NCBI GenBank assembly: GCA_029204225.1
Contig: CM055096.1
Location: forward strand, 69,525,444 to 69,589,443
Reading direction: 5' to 3'
DNA from: Diphasiastrum complanatum
Taxonomy: Eukaryota; Streptophyta; Lycopodiopsida; Lycopodiales; Lycopodiaceae
Length of the DNA stretch: 64,000 nucleotides
Shown here in pieces: positions 10,190-21,779 of this stretch. The notes under the pieces are model-generated. The model ran no database searches. It was given only the letters and a program-made list of their open reading frames with translations, and was not told where the DNA came from. A program made the translations under genes and the position numbers. The first letter of the stretch is position 1. Each line of letters begins with the position of its first letter.

Positions 10190-11298
10190 CACAAGGACAG
10201 TTTGTGACCATTGGGGCTACCATTCCCATCACAGCTGCCCAGGCCGTCTCACCCTCGCACACTGAAGCTACTTCACCAAACATGTAGTTTTTCATGGATA
10301 TGTTCGATGATTCCGACCCCCTTGGGGCCGCTGAAATTTTTGAAATGCCCTAGAGCCCCGCGCCCTTTGAACTCCAATCCCCTGAAAGAGGATTCGAACA
10401 AATCCATGACACTACTGTCGGTGTTGAAGATTCAAGCCAGCAACCTCAAACTGAAGATGCTCCAGCTGCACTTCGGGTCGACCAAGCTGTGAAATCACCA
10501 AAGCAGTTCAACGCCACCGTGTCTGAGGGTTTCGAGGAAGAAGATATTTTTGAAGAAGAAGAAGTACTGGCACCTATTCCACGCCAACCAAGGACAGTAC
10601 CACCAGGTCCTCCTGCTGCTGCTGCCGCCTCCACGACAGTAGATTCTGGTGATGCTCTCGGTTTGGTCTCAAGCCTTGCGCAAGTGATCCAGTCTATGCT
10701 TGACAAGAAAAAAGAAATGGAGCAGAGAATTTCAGATATGGGATCATAAAACACTTTGATCAGCTAGAAGATTGTCCAGCTGGATCGAGAGTTAAAAATC
10801 GCCAAGCAGCATGAAGACAATTCTGAAGCTAAAAAGAAGTTGGCATAGCAACATGCTGATCGCCTTGAAGGATATGTCAGTTCCCTGCAAAACGCCTTGA
10901 CAATCGCACAGGATCAGGTGGATAAGGCCGTGTAGGATGCAAAACAACAGGTGTAACTGTTGAAGGGTCAGTTGCAGATGGCGGAGCAGGATCGCACGTG
11001 CCTTCAAGGTTAATTGGATGCGACCACCCTTGAGCGTGATGCGTATCTTCAGACGCAAATACCAGATCATCCAGTCACTTCGACGGAAATCGCGTATTTG
11101 TTCAAAAAAGTGGAAACATACAAAGTGGCCCTTCAGGGATTCCAACGTCGCTTTGACAGGATCAAAGGCGCAACTTCCATTGAGTTGGCCAAGGCTAAAG
11201 AAACCATCAACGCCTATGAAAAAGCAGTCGCTCGGGTGTTGGAAGCTGGACCACAAATCCCTGTACCGGTTATGCCGCAATTCTCCCCTACACGCTAA
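10190..11298 (+). pseudogene. decayed coiled-coil ORF, gypsy-associated
   Basis: One continuous plus-strand frame encodes an acidic Pro/Gln-rich N-terminal part (EEEDIFEEEEVLAP, then a Pro/Ala run near 10600-10640). A Gln/Lys/Leu-rich coiled coil follows, from about 10660 to 11250 (MLDKKKEMEQRISDMG, ELAKAKETINAYEKAVARVL). Eight in-frame stops interrupt it: TAG at 10285, 10351, 10765, 10846 and 10933, and TAA at 10747, 10954 and 11011. Each is one C-to-T change from a Gln codon, and no frameshift is needed. Comparable coiled-coil coding lies at 19.2-20.0 kb. It may be the antisense or extra ORF that some Tat-type gypsy elements carry, since the adjacent gag-protease is on the opposite strand. 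That role is an inference. Confidence 0.5.
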
Positions 11299-11464
11299 GA
11301 AGATGTACCAATGGATACAGGGTTAGATTCGGGCAAGCTCCAGGTATAGAAGAACAACCGCCAATTTTACCAGTAGTGCAAGCGGCTCCATCCTCATCAA
11401 GGACCACACCTTTATTCAGAAGACCCATCAGCGCCGAGGACCAGATCCAAGGCTTCTTATCGCA

Positions 11465-12144
11465 ACATCCACATGAGTCCTCGCGTGGGTTTTGAAGTTT
11501 AAGACCTCCGAGATAGAGGCCAACAAAGAGTTGGACAAAATACCTGCATTGGGAGAGCAGCCGACATGGAAAATTACCATTTTTGAGAATACTCCGAAAT
11601 TAATCAGGAGTTACGTCGCGAGCCCTCACCAATTGCGAGTAGATCCCTATTATGTGCCAATGCTGAGAAGGAATAAATGGAAAGATTTGGGATTGGCTAT
11701 GGACAAGATCACAATCCATATGCCCAATTGGCCAATCATCCATCAGGCCTACACCTGGACAATTTCAGTGGACTTCCACCGAGCGTTACAAGCGTACCAG
11801 AGAGAATATGTCCACTCTCCAGATCCAACGGTGTGACAATCGGCACTATTTGCAAAAGATCTAACTTTGTTGGCGTTAGTGGCACCAAATGGGACGATTG
11901 ACTACCTCCTTTGACATTCGATCCAAATAAGCTGATGGCCTCAGAGAATATCAAAGATCAGTTGCTGGTTGCTCGGTTATACTTTCGTGCAACAATGATG
12001 GGAGGCTCCTGGGAATCACGCTTCACATCATGGACAACCTTAAAGTGGATTGCTGGAGCCCATCGTTGTTTTCTACCACACAATTTAGATTTTAATAGTG
12101 CACGAGATTTCTTATGCTCAGGCTTAAACAAATCCTTCAAGTAA
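11465..12144 (+). pseudogene. decayed ORF of unknown family, continuation of the coiled-coil region
   Basis: Open stretches 11492-11836 and 11911-12144 join through a TGA at 11834 and a frameshift near 11905. The product is basic and aromatic-rich (PYYVPMLRRNKWKDLGLAMD, MGGSWESRFTSWTTLKWIAG). I do not recognise the fold. It lies directly downstream of the coiled-coil frame and upstream of a minisatellite, so it probably belongs to the same mobile-element ORF. Confidence 0.4.
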
Positions 12145-12254
12145 TGAGCATCCTGAAAACCGAACGCCGACAACATGTTTTCGGGCCTTCGCATTTTTCC
12201 TTTGAGATTTCTTATGCCTTTAACGTTTGTACATACACCTTCTCCTTTTTCGCA

Positions 12255-12740
12255 ACTTCTTCGCGAAAAATGCGACACAGTGGCCAAGTGGCCAGAATGC
12301 CTTATAAATCATTTTAAGGCACCTTCTCCTTTTTTTCTTTTTTCTGCAACTCCACGAAAAAAACAACACAATGGCCAAGTGGCCAGAATGCCTTAAAAAC
12401 CATTTTTAAGACACCTTCACTCTTTTTGCCTTTTTTTGTTGTCTTTAATCTAATGCACCTTCGCCTTCTTCACTGTCTTTAATCTAAGGCACCTTCGGCT
12501 TCTTCGCTAAACTTCAGTGTAAGGCACCTTTGGCTTCTTCGTCTTTTTCGACTTCTTCGTTGTCTTTAGTGTAAGGCTGGCCAAAATGCCTTAGAAACCA
12601 TTCTTAAGGCACCTTCATTTTTTTTGCCTTCTTCGCTGCCTTCAGTCTACATGCGCCTTAGGGATTTACACACCTCAAAGTTTAAGGGCACCTTCAAGAG
12701 TTGCATACCTTCAATCTAAAGGGCACATTCGGGTTTTTTG
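12255..12740. repeat. degenerate minisatellite, AAGGCACCTTC-type units
   Basis: Roughly 40-60 bp units recur, built on the word TTTAAGGCACCTTCG followed by pyrimidine-rich CTTCTTCGC and GTCTTTAGTCTAA. The block GGCCAAGTGGCCAGAATGCC appears twice (near 12280 and 12375). Open frames here are repeat artefacts. A position between gypsy coding blocks fits the tandem-repeat-bearing 3' region of Tat/Ogre-type gypsy elements. Confidence 0.7.
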
Positions 12741-13058
12741 CGTTTTTGCTACATTGGCAGACTGACGTCGCCAACTTATCATCAGTCCTAAAACAGGTGG
12801 AAAAACAAATATCCTAAGGGCGGTTACCAACTTTTGTATAGATGAAAAATTGGAGTAAATGGTAGTTAAGGCATAAGATATTTCTCTTTCGACACTTGTA
12901 AATATATATACTAGCTAAATCAAGTTATGTAAGTGTCAATTAAATTTCTCTTTCAATCAAAGTTTTTTGTAGCCAGCGTTATCACGCTCAGCAAGCTGAA
13001 GTTATTAATTCAAGCTATTGTAGTCACTGTTGATATTAATCAGAGTGCAATTTTTGTC
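12741..13058. other. non-coding stretch, no feature recognised
   Basis: AT-rich, with no open frame of note. It lies between the minisatellite and the end of the gypsy protease relic. Confidence 0.4.
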
Positions 13059-14183
13059 TCACTGATTCTTCTTATTTGCAGGTGCCTTGGGTGGATCGAT
13101 CCTTGAGACTTTCGCCATAGTAGACTTTTGCGGTGGTTGAGCTGGTACTTTCTTGATTCCGTAACGATCTGGGTCCATGTGGTGTAGGACCTGCTCATCA
13201 GTCAGCTCAATCTCCTTATTATAAGTTAGAGCATGTTGCCAAGGGACTAAATCATTGTCCACTGGGTTCTCAATAGGATCCTCTGACAGCCATGCTACGT
13301 TTATCATATTCATCCCAAATGTGATTGGTGTGTCCATAGTGTAACACTTGGGTGAAGATGTACTGGGTTCAGGATCTGATTAATATTGACATGCCCGACA
13401 GTCAATAGTTGCTAATGCATCCGTCCATCTCATGACATCCGTCTCTGAATCATAGTGACCTCCCTTGGCTGGCCTTGGGTGATCAATCGTGTGATCTCTC
13501 GTAGATGATCCGTCATCAGCTTTGGGTGCAATAGGTTTCACTGCCCATGTGGTTGGGTCAACCTTCATAGCCTGCTCTCTGTTTCGAAGGTGAGTTTCCC
13601 CGTACCCCAGTTGTGTACTACTTGTGCAGTCCTCAACCATGGTCTTCCCAGTAACACACGGTATGCAGTGAGATTCAGGTATATCCATAACTACAAAAGT
13701 GATCACAAACTGCATACCTGCTATTTTTACAAGGATATCGGCAACTACACCTTTTGGTTTCACACAGGATTGATCTGCCAGCTTGATGGCTAATCTTGTT
13801 GGCTTCAACCCTTGTAAATCCCATTTTTCATATAAAGTAGTGGAGATCAAATTGACACCTGATTCTCCATCTACTACTACTACCTCATCCTCGTATCTCT
13901 TGTGTTTGATTAGCAAAGTGATGTTGTGTTCCTCACTTTCCCATGATGCTCCGATGTGGAGGACATTACTTGTTTCTTCATAGCCCGTACAATATATGGG
14001 CTCAGGCACTACTGGTTCCTCATCCGCTTTGGCCCATTCAGCTAGAAGGCTCTTCGCTTGTGGTGCAATCTGCAGTAGTTCCCCGAGTGGTAAACTAACA
14101 CGACTTGCCAGTAAAAGTGTGAGCCTTTTAGTGCGTGGTTCCTCGGGCTCCACCATGTGAAAAGGTGGTTCATGTTGGTGCAA
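13059..14183 (-). pseudogene. Ty3/gypsy protease region, frameshifted
   Basis: On the minus strand, 14183-13380 encodes a gypsy aspartic protease region. The catalytic loop reads DGESGVNLIS near 13870 (usual form D-G-G-S-G-V-N, so one Gly is Glu), followed by strand motifs DILVKIAGMQFVITFVVMD near 13700. The normally conserved LLGRPWL segment is in another frame near 13650, marking a frameshift. 13337-13059 continues with the linker toward RT. No RT, RNase H or integrase follows. The lineage looks Athila/Tat-like by protease form and PBS. Confidence 0.75.
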
Positions 14184-15375
14184 CCGATCATTCTGATTAG
14201 TGCACAGCAGTGGTGAGCCCGCTTGTGGTTCCCGTTTGTCGCCAACTGGAGGTTCCGTGAGAATGTCCCTTTCCTACTCTTTTTCCTCCGCTTGTGCCTT
14301 CTGTACTCAGTGTCGTATTTTTTGGTACTGTCTTCTTTCTTTCCTCACATTCGAATATGGCGCTGAAGTTGAGGGTTGGTCGTCAGTGACCGAGGGTGGT
14401 GGTGAGGGAGCCACTTCCTTCCTCTTTTGTGCTCACCTGACAGCTAACACAGGTGCATGGAATTGTTGTTTCCCGATGGCATCCCCGCTGGAACTGCTGG
14501 TTGTTGTATTGCAATGAAGTTGAGAGGTGCACTGGTTCCAGGTGGCGTTGCTGCTACAGCTCATTGTAAGGCTTTCAATTTCTGGTCAAACTGCGTTGTA
14601 AGTTGCTCCATCTGCTGTTTGTGTAATTTTGTCATTTGATCCAACAACAGTTATGTGGATAGAGCGGATGCGTTTGATGATGACGATGCTAACGAGGGAG
14701 TAGGAGTGTGGGTGGATGGATATTCATCGTCAGATCCCTCGTCCTCTTCCCTGATGGCATCTTCCATAGCTTCTTGCAGAGTAGCGTACTATTCCCGTCG
14801 TTTCAATTCTCTTCTGATGCTTTGTGGTAGTCCGGCTAGGAACCACATGATCACCACATGATCGGGAATTAGGGCTGCACTGCACTCGGATTGTAGATCT
14901 TTGACCCGTTCAATATAGTCCCTGACCCTTTCTCGTTTTCCCATCTTGACTTTACTCAACAGGATAAATGGGTCTTCCAGGAACTTTCTTGGTTTAAAAC
15001 GCGTGATGAAAGCCGCTTTAACCGCTTCCCAGGTGGATTTTTCTTCATCTAATAGGTTGAAAAACCAATCCTGAGCCACTGCCAATAAGGACATGGGAAA
15101 CAACATCAGCGTAGATTTCACAAGCTTGCTCGTAGATTTGAAGGAATTGGATGAGATCTGATGATTCGTCGTATTTTGGTATTTTTATCCGTGGTGCTCT
15201 CCGGACTGCTTGCAAGGGAGCGACAGGTACGGGCTGGCCCATTGATTCCATTGGTGCTGGTTCCGGTTCTGTCTCTTGTTGCACAGCTGCTAATCTGGGA
15301 AGGTGTGGTGCTTGATTTGCTATCCTTCGTGCTATTGATTGTCCCGATCTCAGATTCATCCGATGGAGGGTCCAA
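14184..15375 (-). pseudogene. Ty3/gypsy gag, broken
   Basis: The minus-strand Gag begins near 15375-15359 (MNLRSGQSIARR), Pro/Glu-rich at first. The capsid-like Retrotrans_gag domain follows in another frame, 15121-14789, with typical motifs (AVAQDWFFNLLDEE, WEAVKAAFITRF, VRDYIERVKDLQ, WFLAGLP). 14788-14184 is low-complexity, Gln/His-rich and broken up by stops, and corresponds to the Gag C-terminus. At least one frameshift lies near 15,100. The protease relic follows directly. Confidence 0.8.
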
Positions 15376-15421
15376 GATAGTTGGATCTTGTTTGTACAGT
15401 GGAATGCAATATGGATCTTAA

Positions 15422-16657
15422 GAATCTGATCAGTCTGATCGGCCTGAAGTGAAACTTAGGCCTTTTATGGCGGTTTTTCCTTGATAACTTCTTACTCCTT
15501 GTTTTGATTGACTTGAGATTTTGACAGTAGCTTGATCTGATGCAGATCTTTCCACTGATCTAGTTTGCGAGGATTCTCTTGTGCAAGGGTTGGCTGTGCA
15601 AGGGTTCTTTAGCTATTTTTGCAGATAAAAAACTTGATATCTCTCAGATATTTGGGAAGTAACTCTCTCAAGGATCACAGTAGCTGGATCTAGGTCAGAT
15701 CTCACTATGGAATTCTCTGTGAGAGTTAACTCTCGCACTAAGTGAAAATTTCACTGTATGTGAGGGTTCATAACCACTATTTTGGCTTGATCTTCACCAA
15801 ATATCAAAACTAACTCTCGTAGACTTCATCACTGATGGAAATTATCATTCTGAATTGATTGAGAGGGTCTGCGATAGTTCTTACTGGAAAGATTTGCTAG
15901 ATCTTCACTTTTTAGTGATTTTTTAGCACTTAAACCCAATTTTCTGCTCACTAGAATCAAACTAACTCTAGCAGGTTTTTCTGTGTCCTTGTCTCACTGA
16001 GATGGAACTTCAGAATCTTCTGCGAGAGTTCTTGCCCACTGAAACCGAAAAATTTGGTGTCTGCAAGGGTTCTTTGGTACTTTCCTGTGTTTTTTTCACT
16101 AGGAACTCTCGCACAAGCACTCATACATCAAACTAACTCTTGCAAGCTTCTTTGTGTCCTGGTCTCATTGAGATGGAGCTTCAAAGGGGTCTGCGAGAGT
16201 TCTTGTGAAGATTTGAATTTTTTTTTGGATTTTTTTCAAGGGTTTTTTGAATTTTTTATGATTTTTCTCTGATTTTTGCAATATGCTTGGAACTAACTCT
16301 TGCAGGCTTCTATGTAGGTCTGGGACAGTGCCCTGGAGCTGCTGCCAGTCATGCAAGGGTTAATTCACACTGGTTTTGGAGATATAAAAATTTGATGAGA
16401 TTTTAGGCTCTTTTTCCCTCCAAAATATAGATTGGTGTGTTTTTTTGGGTTTTTGGCTGGTTGGTTTGGGTTTCAAGCCCTTAGAGGCTGTTTAGGGCCT
16501 CCTCTACCCTCTCACACCTCCTCCTCTAGATGTGAACAGTCCAAACACAAAAATACAGAGAACTAACTCTAAATTCCCAAAAATCTACCTAAAACTACTC
16601 TAAAAAGCAAAAAAATAGCTAAAATGCAACTACACTAGTTAGTGGAAACCTATCTTT
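15422..16657 (-). other. long gypsy leader with recurring GCGAGAGTT words
   Basis: This is the non-coding region between gag and PBS. From about 15580 to 16370 the words GCGAGAGTTCTT and GCAAGGGTT and their inverses AACTCTCGCA and AACTCTTGCAAGC recur about fourteen times in both orientations, interleaved with CACTGA and GATCTGA motifs. The frames seen here are not coding. Confidence 0.6.
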
Positions 16658-16670
16658 GGCAACGGCGCCA
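16658..16670 (-). other. gypsy primer-binding site (tRNA-Asp type)
   Basis: The minus strand reads TGGCGCCGTTGCC, the common PBS of Athila/Tat-type gypsy elements, complementary to tRNA-Asp. It is followed on that strand by the leader and gag. Confidence 0.8.
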
Positions 16671-16914
16671 CTGTAGGGTCTTCGATCCAACGTTGTAATA
16701 GCCCTCCCGCCTATCAACAAGGGTTAGTTCATTGGATAGGCACCTAACTATGCTTAGATGCTTCTTTTAGTTTAGTTCCCTACTCTTTATCTAACTCTAC
16801 CTCCGCTAACACTACTCACACTAACTCTACTCTCCTAACTAACTTCATCATTGTTTGTGAAGAGAAAGGATAGAATATAAGAGGAAGAAGAAGGAGAAGA
16901 GAGAAAGAGAGAGA

Positions 16915-17069
16915 TGTGGACAGCCAATGACATGATGTCATTAGAAATGTGCATGTGCTATGTGGACAACCAATGACATGTTGTCATTAAAAATGTGCAT
17001 GTGCTATGTGGCAACATGTCATTGGCTGTCCACATGCACATTCCACTAGAAAGCTCATGTGCTATGTGT
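16915..17069. repeat. 46-bp tandem repeats plus inverted copy
   Basis: Two direct copies (16915-16960 and 16961-17006) begin TGTGGACAGCCAATGACATG or a close variant. An inverted copy follows (CATGTCATTGGCTGTCCACA, about 17015-17034), so the array can fold into a long hairpin. Confidence 0.85.
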
Positions 17070-17433
17070 CAACATTTGATTGGCTGATTATGAAAAGAAC
17101 GATCACCTAAAATTCTGGTTGCAAAATTCACATGAACATCGTGTGGGGGGAGGTGCCTCCAAAATACAAAGGAGACCTAAGCACTTGGCATTACGTATGG
17201 TGAAAGGCCCTCGGGCCTTCCATGACGTAATGTCAGGTGAGAAGGTACACAAAGAACGCACATTTTGTATAGAGAGAATGTACATTATCTAGAGAGAACG
17301 CACATTCACTAGAGAGAGAATGCACATTGTAGAGAGATAATAACAGATTCTGGACGAGATAGAAAAGTGGATGGATATTTTGATCATAGAGGTGCTTTTG
17401 AAATACAAAGCAAACCTGAGCACCTTGCATTAC

Positions 17434-17676
17434 GTCGTGGGAAGGGCCTTCCGCCTTGGGCTACTACCCTCTGTCGAAAGCCCTTCCTCAGCAAAACGGC
17501 CTTGGAGGATGACCTTCCCCATAAAAGTTTTGGTTACATAAGTAAGGATAGAGAGATTAAAATATGGTAGACTAGCCCCAGAAAACGAGAGAGATCTTTC
17601 CAGCCTTTGTATAGGCGCTCTTGTGCCCCGATATTGCCCGAGGCCGAAAGCCCTTCTCTGGGGAATGACCTCCCAG
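17434..17676. repeat. repeat R1, copy 1
   Basis: About 240 bp matches 33301-33564 closely (GGGAAGGGCCTTCCGCCT, ACGGCCTTGGAGGATGACCTT, CGAGAGAGATCTTTCCAG, TTGCCCGAGGCCGAA). A partial diverged copy of its left flank lies at 17149-17235. It is probably a piece of the gypsy LTR. Confidence 0.8.
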
Positions 17677-17740
17677 AGTGCTCGTTATACCAAATAAAGC
17701 TATATCCTAGTAGCAACTGACTATGTGACAAAGATGGTTG

Positions 17741-18058
17741 AGGTTATTATTATAATTTTTAATTGTCTAATAATTTTAATAGTAGTTAGTATTTAATTAT
17801 TTTAGTTATTTATTTGATTAATTATTTATTTAATGAGTTAATTAATTTTAATTTTTATTTTTATTGAACGAATGTTTGTTAGCTTTCCTTCCGATTGTTC
17901 ATTCCCTAGTTGTCCGATGTATCGGTTGGGTTTTTATTTTTTTAGTTTCAAACATTCGGTATCATAGAAGAATACTATAGTATCAAAAATAGAACATTGG
18001 ATTCTATATTTCTTTGATTAGACATCGGACTTTTAGTTAATGCACGACGACGAATGTT
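17741..18058. other. AT-rich spacer
   Basis: Dominated by TTAATT and ATTTATT words with no gene. It separates LTR-like DNA from the second coiled-coil relic. Confidence 0.5.
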
Positions 18059-18176
18059 TTGTGTATTAACACGTGTACTCATAAAACAATGTGCCACCTT
18101 TATTACTCATTTTCTGACCATGTGCTACTTACACAATTTTCTCGCCATTTTTGGTTTACCTCACCAGCGTTTACGA

Positions 18177-20590
18177 TTGGGCTTTCATGCTCTCTAGACG
18201 CTACTATCATGATCCGTCATCACCAACAATTATATCTACAAACAATCTCTACCAACTTAAATGATGGCCACTGGATTGACATACCAGCTAATGTGAACTG
18301 GAAGGTGAGGAGTAAGATGAATCTCGAGGAATTTCAATTCAGGCTAGCCGATCAATTCAGGCTGGGATTCATGTTGAAGTGCTGATTGAGGCCATCAATG
18401 AGTTTTTTCAAGGATTGGTGGATGTCACGAATTCTGCAGTCTTAACGCAGGTTTGTGTCATACGGATATTTCGGAAGCTGTCGTGCTTCATTTGCCTACC
18501 AATGGCACAGTCCCTCCAGCTTTATCAAAGGAGTACATAGATGAAGGCAATCTCTTGCACAATAGTTTTTCATGCCAAACAAAGGCAACAAAATATCTAT
18601 GATCAAAGATACGTCCCTCCGCAATTTTTGTAAATACTGTAATCATATTCTTTTTGCTACGGATGCGAACATGACCATTTCGATCACCAACATCGGTTAT
18701 CTGCAAGGGTAAGCAGATCAATTTTGGTGCCATTGCTTTCAAGGTCTTCCATCGGTCCATGAAACATGGCAATTACGCTGCTTATGCAGCACACATCTCC
18801 CACCAGTGCTTACATTATAACGTTTTGATGACATGGGAGTTGTTGCTACTTGAAAAGAGAAAATCAACACTTGCAGCTTCACCGCAAGTGGATTTGAGCA
18901 ACATGGTGATCATTGATGACATACCAAATGATCAACAAGCAGAAGCCGGGCCGACTCAAGCTGTACAAAACTTAGGGCCCACAATTTCAGATACAGTTGT
19001 TGTGGATGCCACCCAAGACATAGAGATGCTGGATGACGACAATCAGGATGTCGCAAACTACAGGTTTGAAGTAGTCTAGATCAAAGCCACCCAACTCTCT
19101 ACTTTTGTAGATATTACTGTCATCAGGAATGCTGCTACTGATAACGAATTATCAAGTGGACAGGCCGACACAACGCAATGTGATCAACTAGATACACCGG
19201 CCTGGTTTACTTCTCTATCTCCTACGGCTCAACAAGCGCTTTTGTATATCAGAAATTCAAACGCTGCGAGTAGAAGATTGCCAAAATTCAGGGGCAGAAT
19301 GAGGATTTAAGAAAAAAAATGACAAATTTATTGTCTCGGCTCAATACCATCGAGCAGAGCAATGAAAAGTTTGAAATTACGTTGCGCAAGGTGCACGAAT
19401 ATTCGTTGTTTCTTCAGTCCACATTGGAGAAGAAATAAGTGCTGCAAACAAGCACATATCAACATTCGATTTAGAGGGATAAGATCTTACCACTAAGGTA
19501 GAATTCTACCAAAAAAAGACTGAAGACCTGCACAACAGCTTGACTCAGAAAAGCTGTCACGAATAAGTGTAGAAAATATGCTCTAGTGCTGCACCGACTC
19601 CGGAACTGTCAAAGTCGATGCAGACAAGTGGAAGCAAGCACAAGTAACTTTACAAGAAACCTTCAGGCAAGAAGTTCTTCAACCATTATATCAAGAAAAA
19701 TACAGGTTTGAAGAAGAACTAATTGACCTGAAGGAGCTCGCTGAAATTAGTTGTTCTGGTGTGGAGTCCCACTATGAATACAACCAGACAGTGAAGAATA
19801 TCCAAGAGCTGGTGGCAGAGCTGACTACACTACAAATGGAAAAGCAAGTGCATACAAGCGACCTTGTCAATACGACAATTCTCAACTGCAGATGAGTGGA
19901 GGTACACGAGAAATTTCAAATGTCTGTGGCTGAGAACGACAGGTTGAAGAGAGAGGTTGAAGCCTTGAAGACCTAGATGAACAATTGCATATACGCAAAG
20001 GAGCTTGAAGCAAAGGCAGACCCAGCTGATACCCAAAAGGCCAAGCGAACCCGCTCAACCAAGTCCAAGAAGACAGGCAAGGTACTTGTGGAAGAGTTCA
20101 AAAATTTTGTTACTAAAGTTTGCATTTGGCTACCGCTGCAATTTAACTCTGAGTTGCAATGGCATGTCGATTATTCGTTTTTGTCAGACATAATGGGTTA
20201 TAAATGGTTCGATTGGGAAACACCCTGACCCACATACACTATGAGAATGTCGGCTGCGGCCTCAAGGACAAAAGAGCCCACAAAGACCACAAAAAGTTTG
20301 TTTCTTATTCGGTAACTAGCCTTGTCAATTTCATTGCTCAAGTGCTTACAACTATGCAGAGCATGTACCTAGATGGCTCCTTTGTCAGAATCCATGTTGA
20401 GATGCTGAAGAATATCATACCCATAAGGGGAATGGTCGAAGATAATGTCATTGTAGCAGCTGCCTATAACAGAACTTTCTTAAGGACACACTTAGTTGAG
20501 TTTGGCAACCGAATTATCGGACAATATCCTGAGGCCAAACAAAGAAGAATTCAAAGACAAATACAAATAGATGGGAAGCTCTCGTAGAGG
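18177..20590 (+). pseudogene. second decayed ORF with coiled coil, plant-transposon-like
   Basis: Plus-strand coding in several frames. 18200-18385 reads HWIDIPANVNWKVRSKM and LEEFQFRLADQF. 18690-19079 reads INFGAIAFKVFHRSMKHGNY and then an acidic tail (DIPNDQQAEAGPTQAV, DIEMLDDDNQDV). 19260-19980 is a Leu/Glu/Gln/Lys heptad-like coiled coil with several TAG/TAA stops. 19977-20228 is basic (KRTRSTKSKKTGK) and then aromatic. 20204-20587 is a last open stretch. The architecture resembles the relic at 10.2-12.1 kb. The INFG-type segment faintly resembles plant putative transposon protein domains found in gypsy-associated ORFs. Function unknown; the gene is dead. Confidence 0.45.
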
Positions 20591-21779
20591 CTTCAAAATG
20601 TACTAGACTGAAATGTACATATTGTATATATTCAATTTAAAGACTTTGTTATACTTTATGAATGTTCGAGATCCATCATGGAATGCTTGAAGAAATATCT
20701 TTTGTAGTTTTTGAGGTTGTTGTTGATGTCGATTGTTTGCGAGGTTGCTTCATATTTGAGGAGGGAAATATATAATACCCTATTACATGCACTTTTTTCT
20801 TGAATTATTAATATGTGATGCAAAAGCCTAATCAACCCATTCAAATGATGAAGATAAAATCCAAATATGAAGAAATATCTAATGGACGTAGCAATGATAA
20901 ACTTATGTAACGATATATTGAAGGGAAAGATATCTAGATAAATGAATCTAAAGGAAGTACTATCACCTGAAGGTCAGTTATGAAACGACACATACCTTAA
21001 GAAGAAGGCTAGTCCTAAGAGAAGAATATTCATGATGATTCATATTGTTCGCATCCCGTGCAAGCGTTGCAACCTTCCACATGCTCGACTCTCATTAGAA
21101 CAGAGCCGCGTGACAAGGATGCCACATAGGATTCGAACACTTGTAGTTTTCTCATTGGTTAGAATTGGTTAATTAAATGTAAATAAGAAGCAACATATCG
21201 GTTTCTAAGAGTTGTGTAGCTTCGCATTCAACCCCCTATATGTACTTCACAGGCGCTTCAATGTAATTACCAAGTTTATCAGAAGAACAGAGAGAGTTGA
21301 GACTTCAAGTTTTTTCTGCTCTTCGCTTTTGTAAGCTATCTGCTTGTTGAGTACTTCTATTTCTAACAGTTGGTAAGTCTCGACTTGTCGGATGTGCTTG
21401 TGTTTGATAACCATGGTCAGACAACCCTTTTAGCCACGATATTGTCGTAAGAGTTCAACCGTAAATTTGTTGCTAAAGTTGTCTTAAGACTCATTGGTTG
21501 TTTGATTGCAAGTGTAAATTGAGCTAATCAATTGTTCAGAACTTAACTGTGATAACGACATTCGTTTGCACTAACGAACATTCGTACTTATACGTCCTAA
21601 AATATACTCTGTGTTGTTGTGAGTCGATACTGTGAAGCTTGCTTATGGATAATCGTGCAGTCTAGATCTGTGGTCGATCGTTCGGTTGAATGAGTGATCA
21701 GTTGTTGAGGACAGATTGTCGGATCACATTTAGATTGTGCTGAGACATTTGTAAGTTTCTCTGTGTCGGTCTTACTGAT
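20591..21779. other. no gene; LTR-like non-coding DNA
   Basis: The stretch around 21080-21370 resembles LTR sequence (TATATG near 21237, ending TTTCTAACA at about 21371), but no PBS or partner LTR is visible. The remainder is unassigned. Confidence 0.35.

Larger units (their letters stand above)
16672..17740 (-). mobile_element. LTR-like region of the gypsy element
   Basis: The LTR 3' end (ACCCTACA on the minus strand) is one base from the PBS. The far boundary is not clear. The region contains the 46-bp tandem repeats, GAGAGAA-rich purine tracts, and repeat R1, which recurs upstream of the WDR11-like gene. Confidence 0.5.

Noticed and set aside
11958-12396. Several overlapping frames on both strands
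   Set aside because: They are shadows of the decayed plus-strand ORF and of the pyrimidine-rich minisatellite.
16915-17069. CRISPR-like array
   Set aside because: Adjacent repeats without unique spacers and one inverted copy, in plant LTR-like DNA; not a CRISPR.
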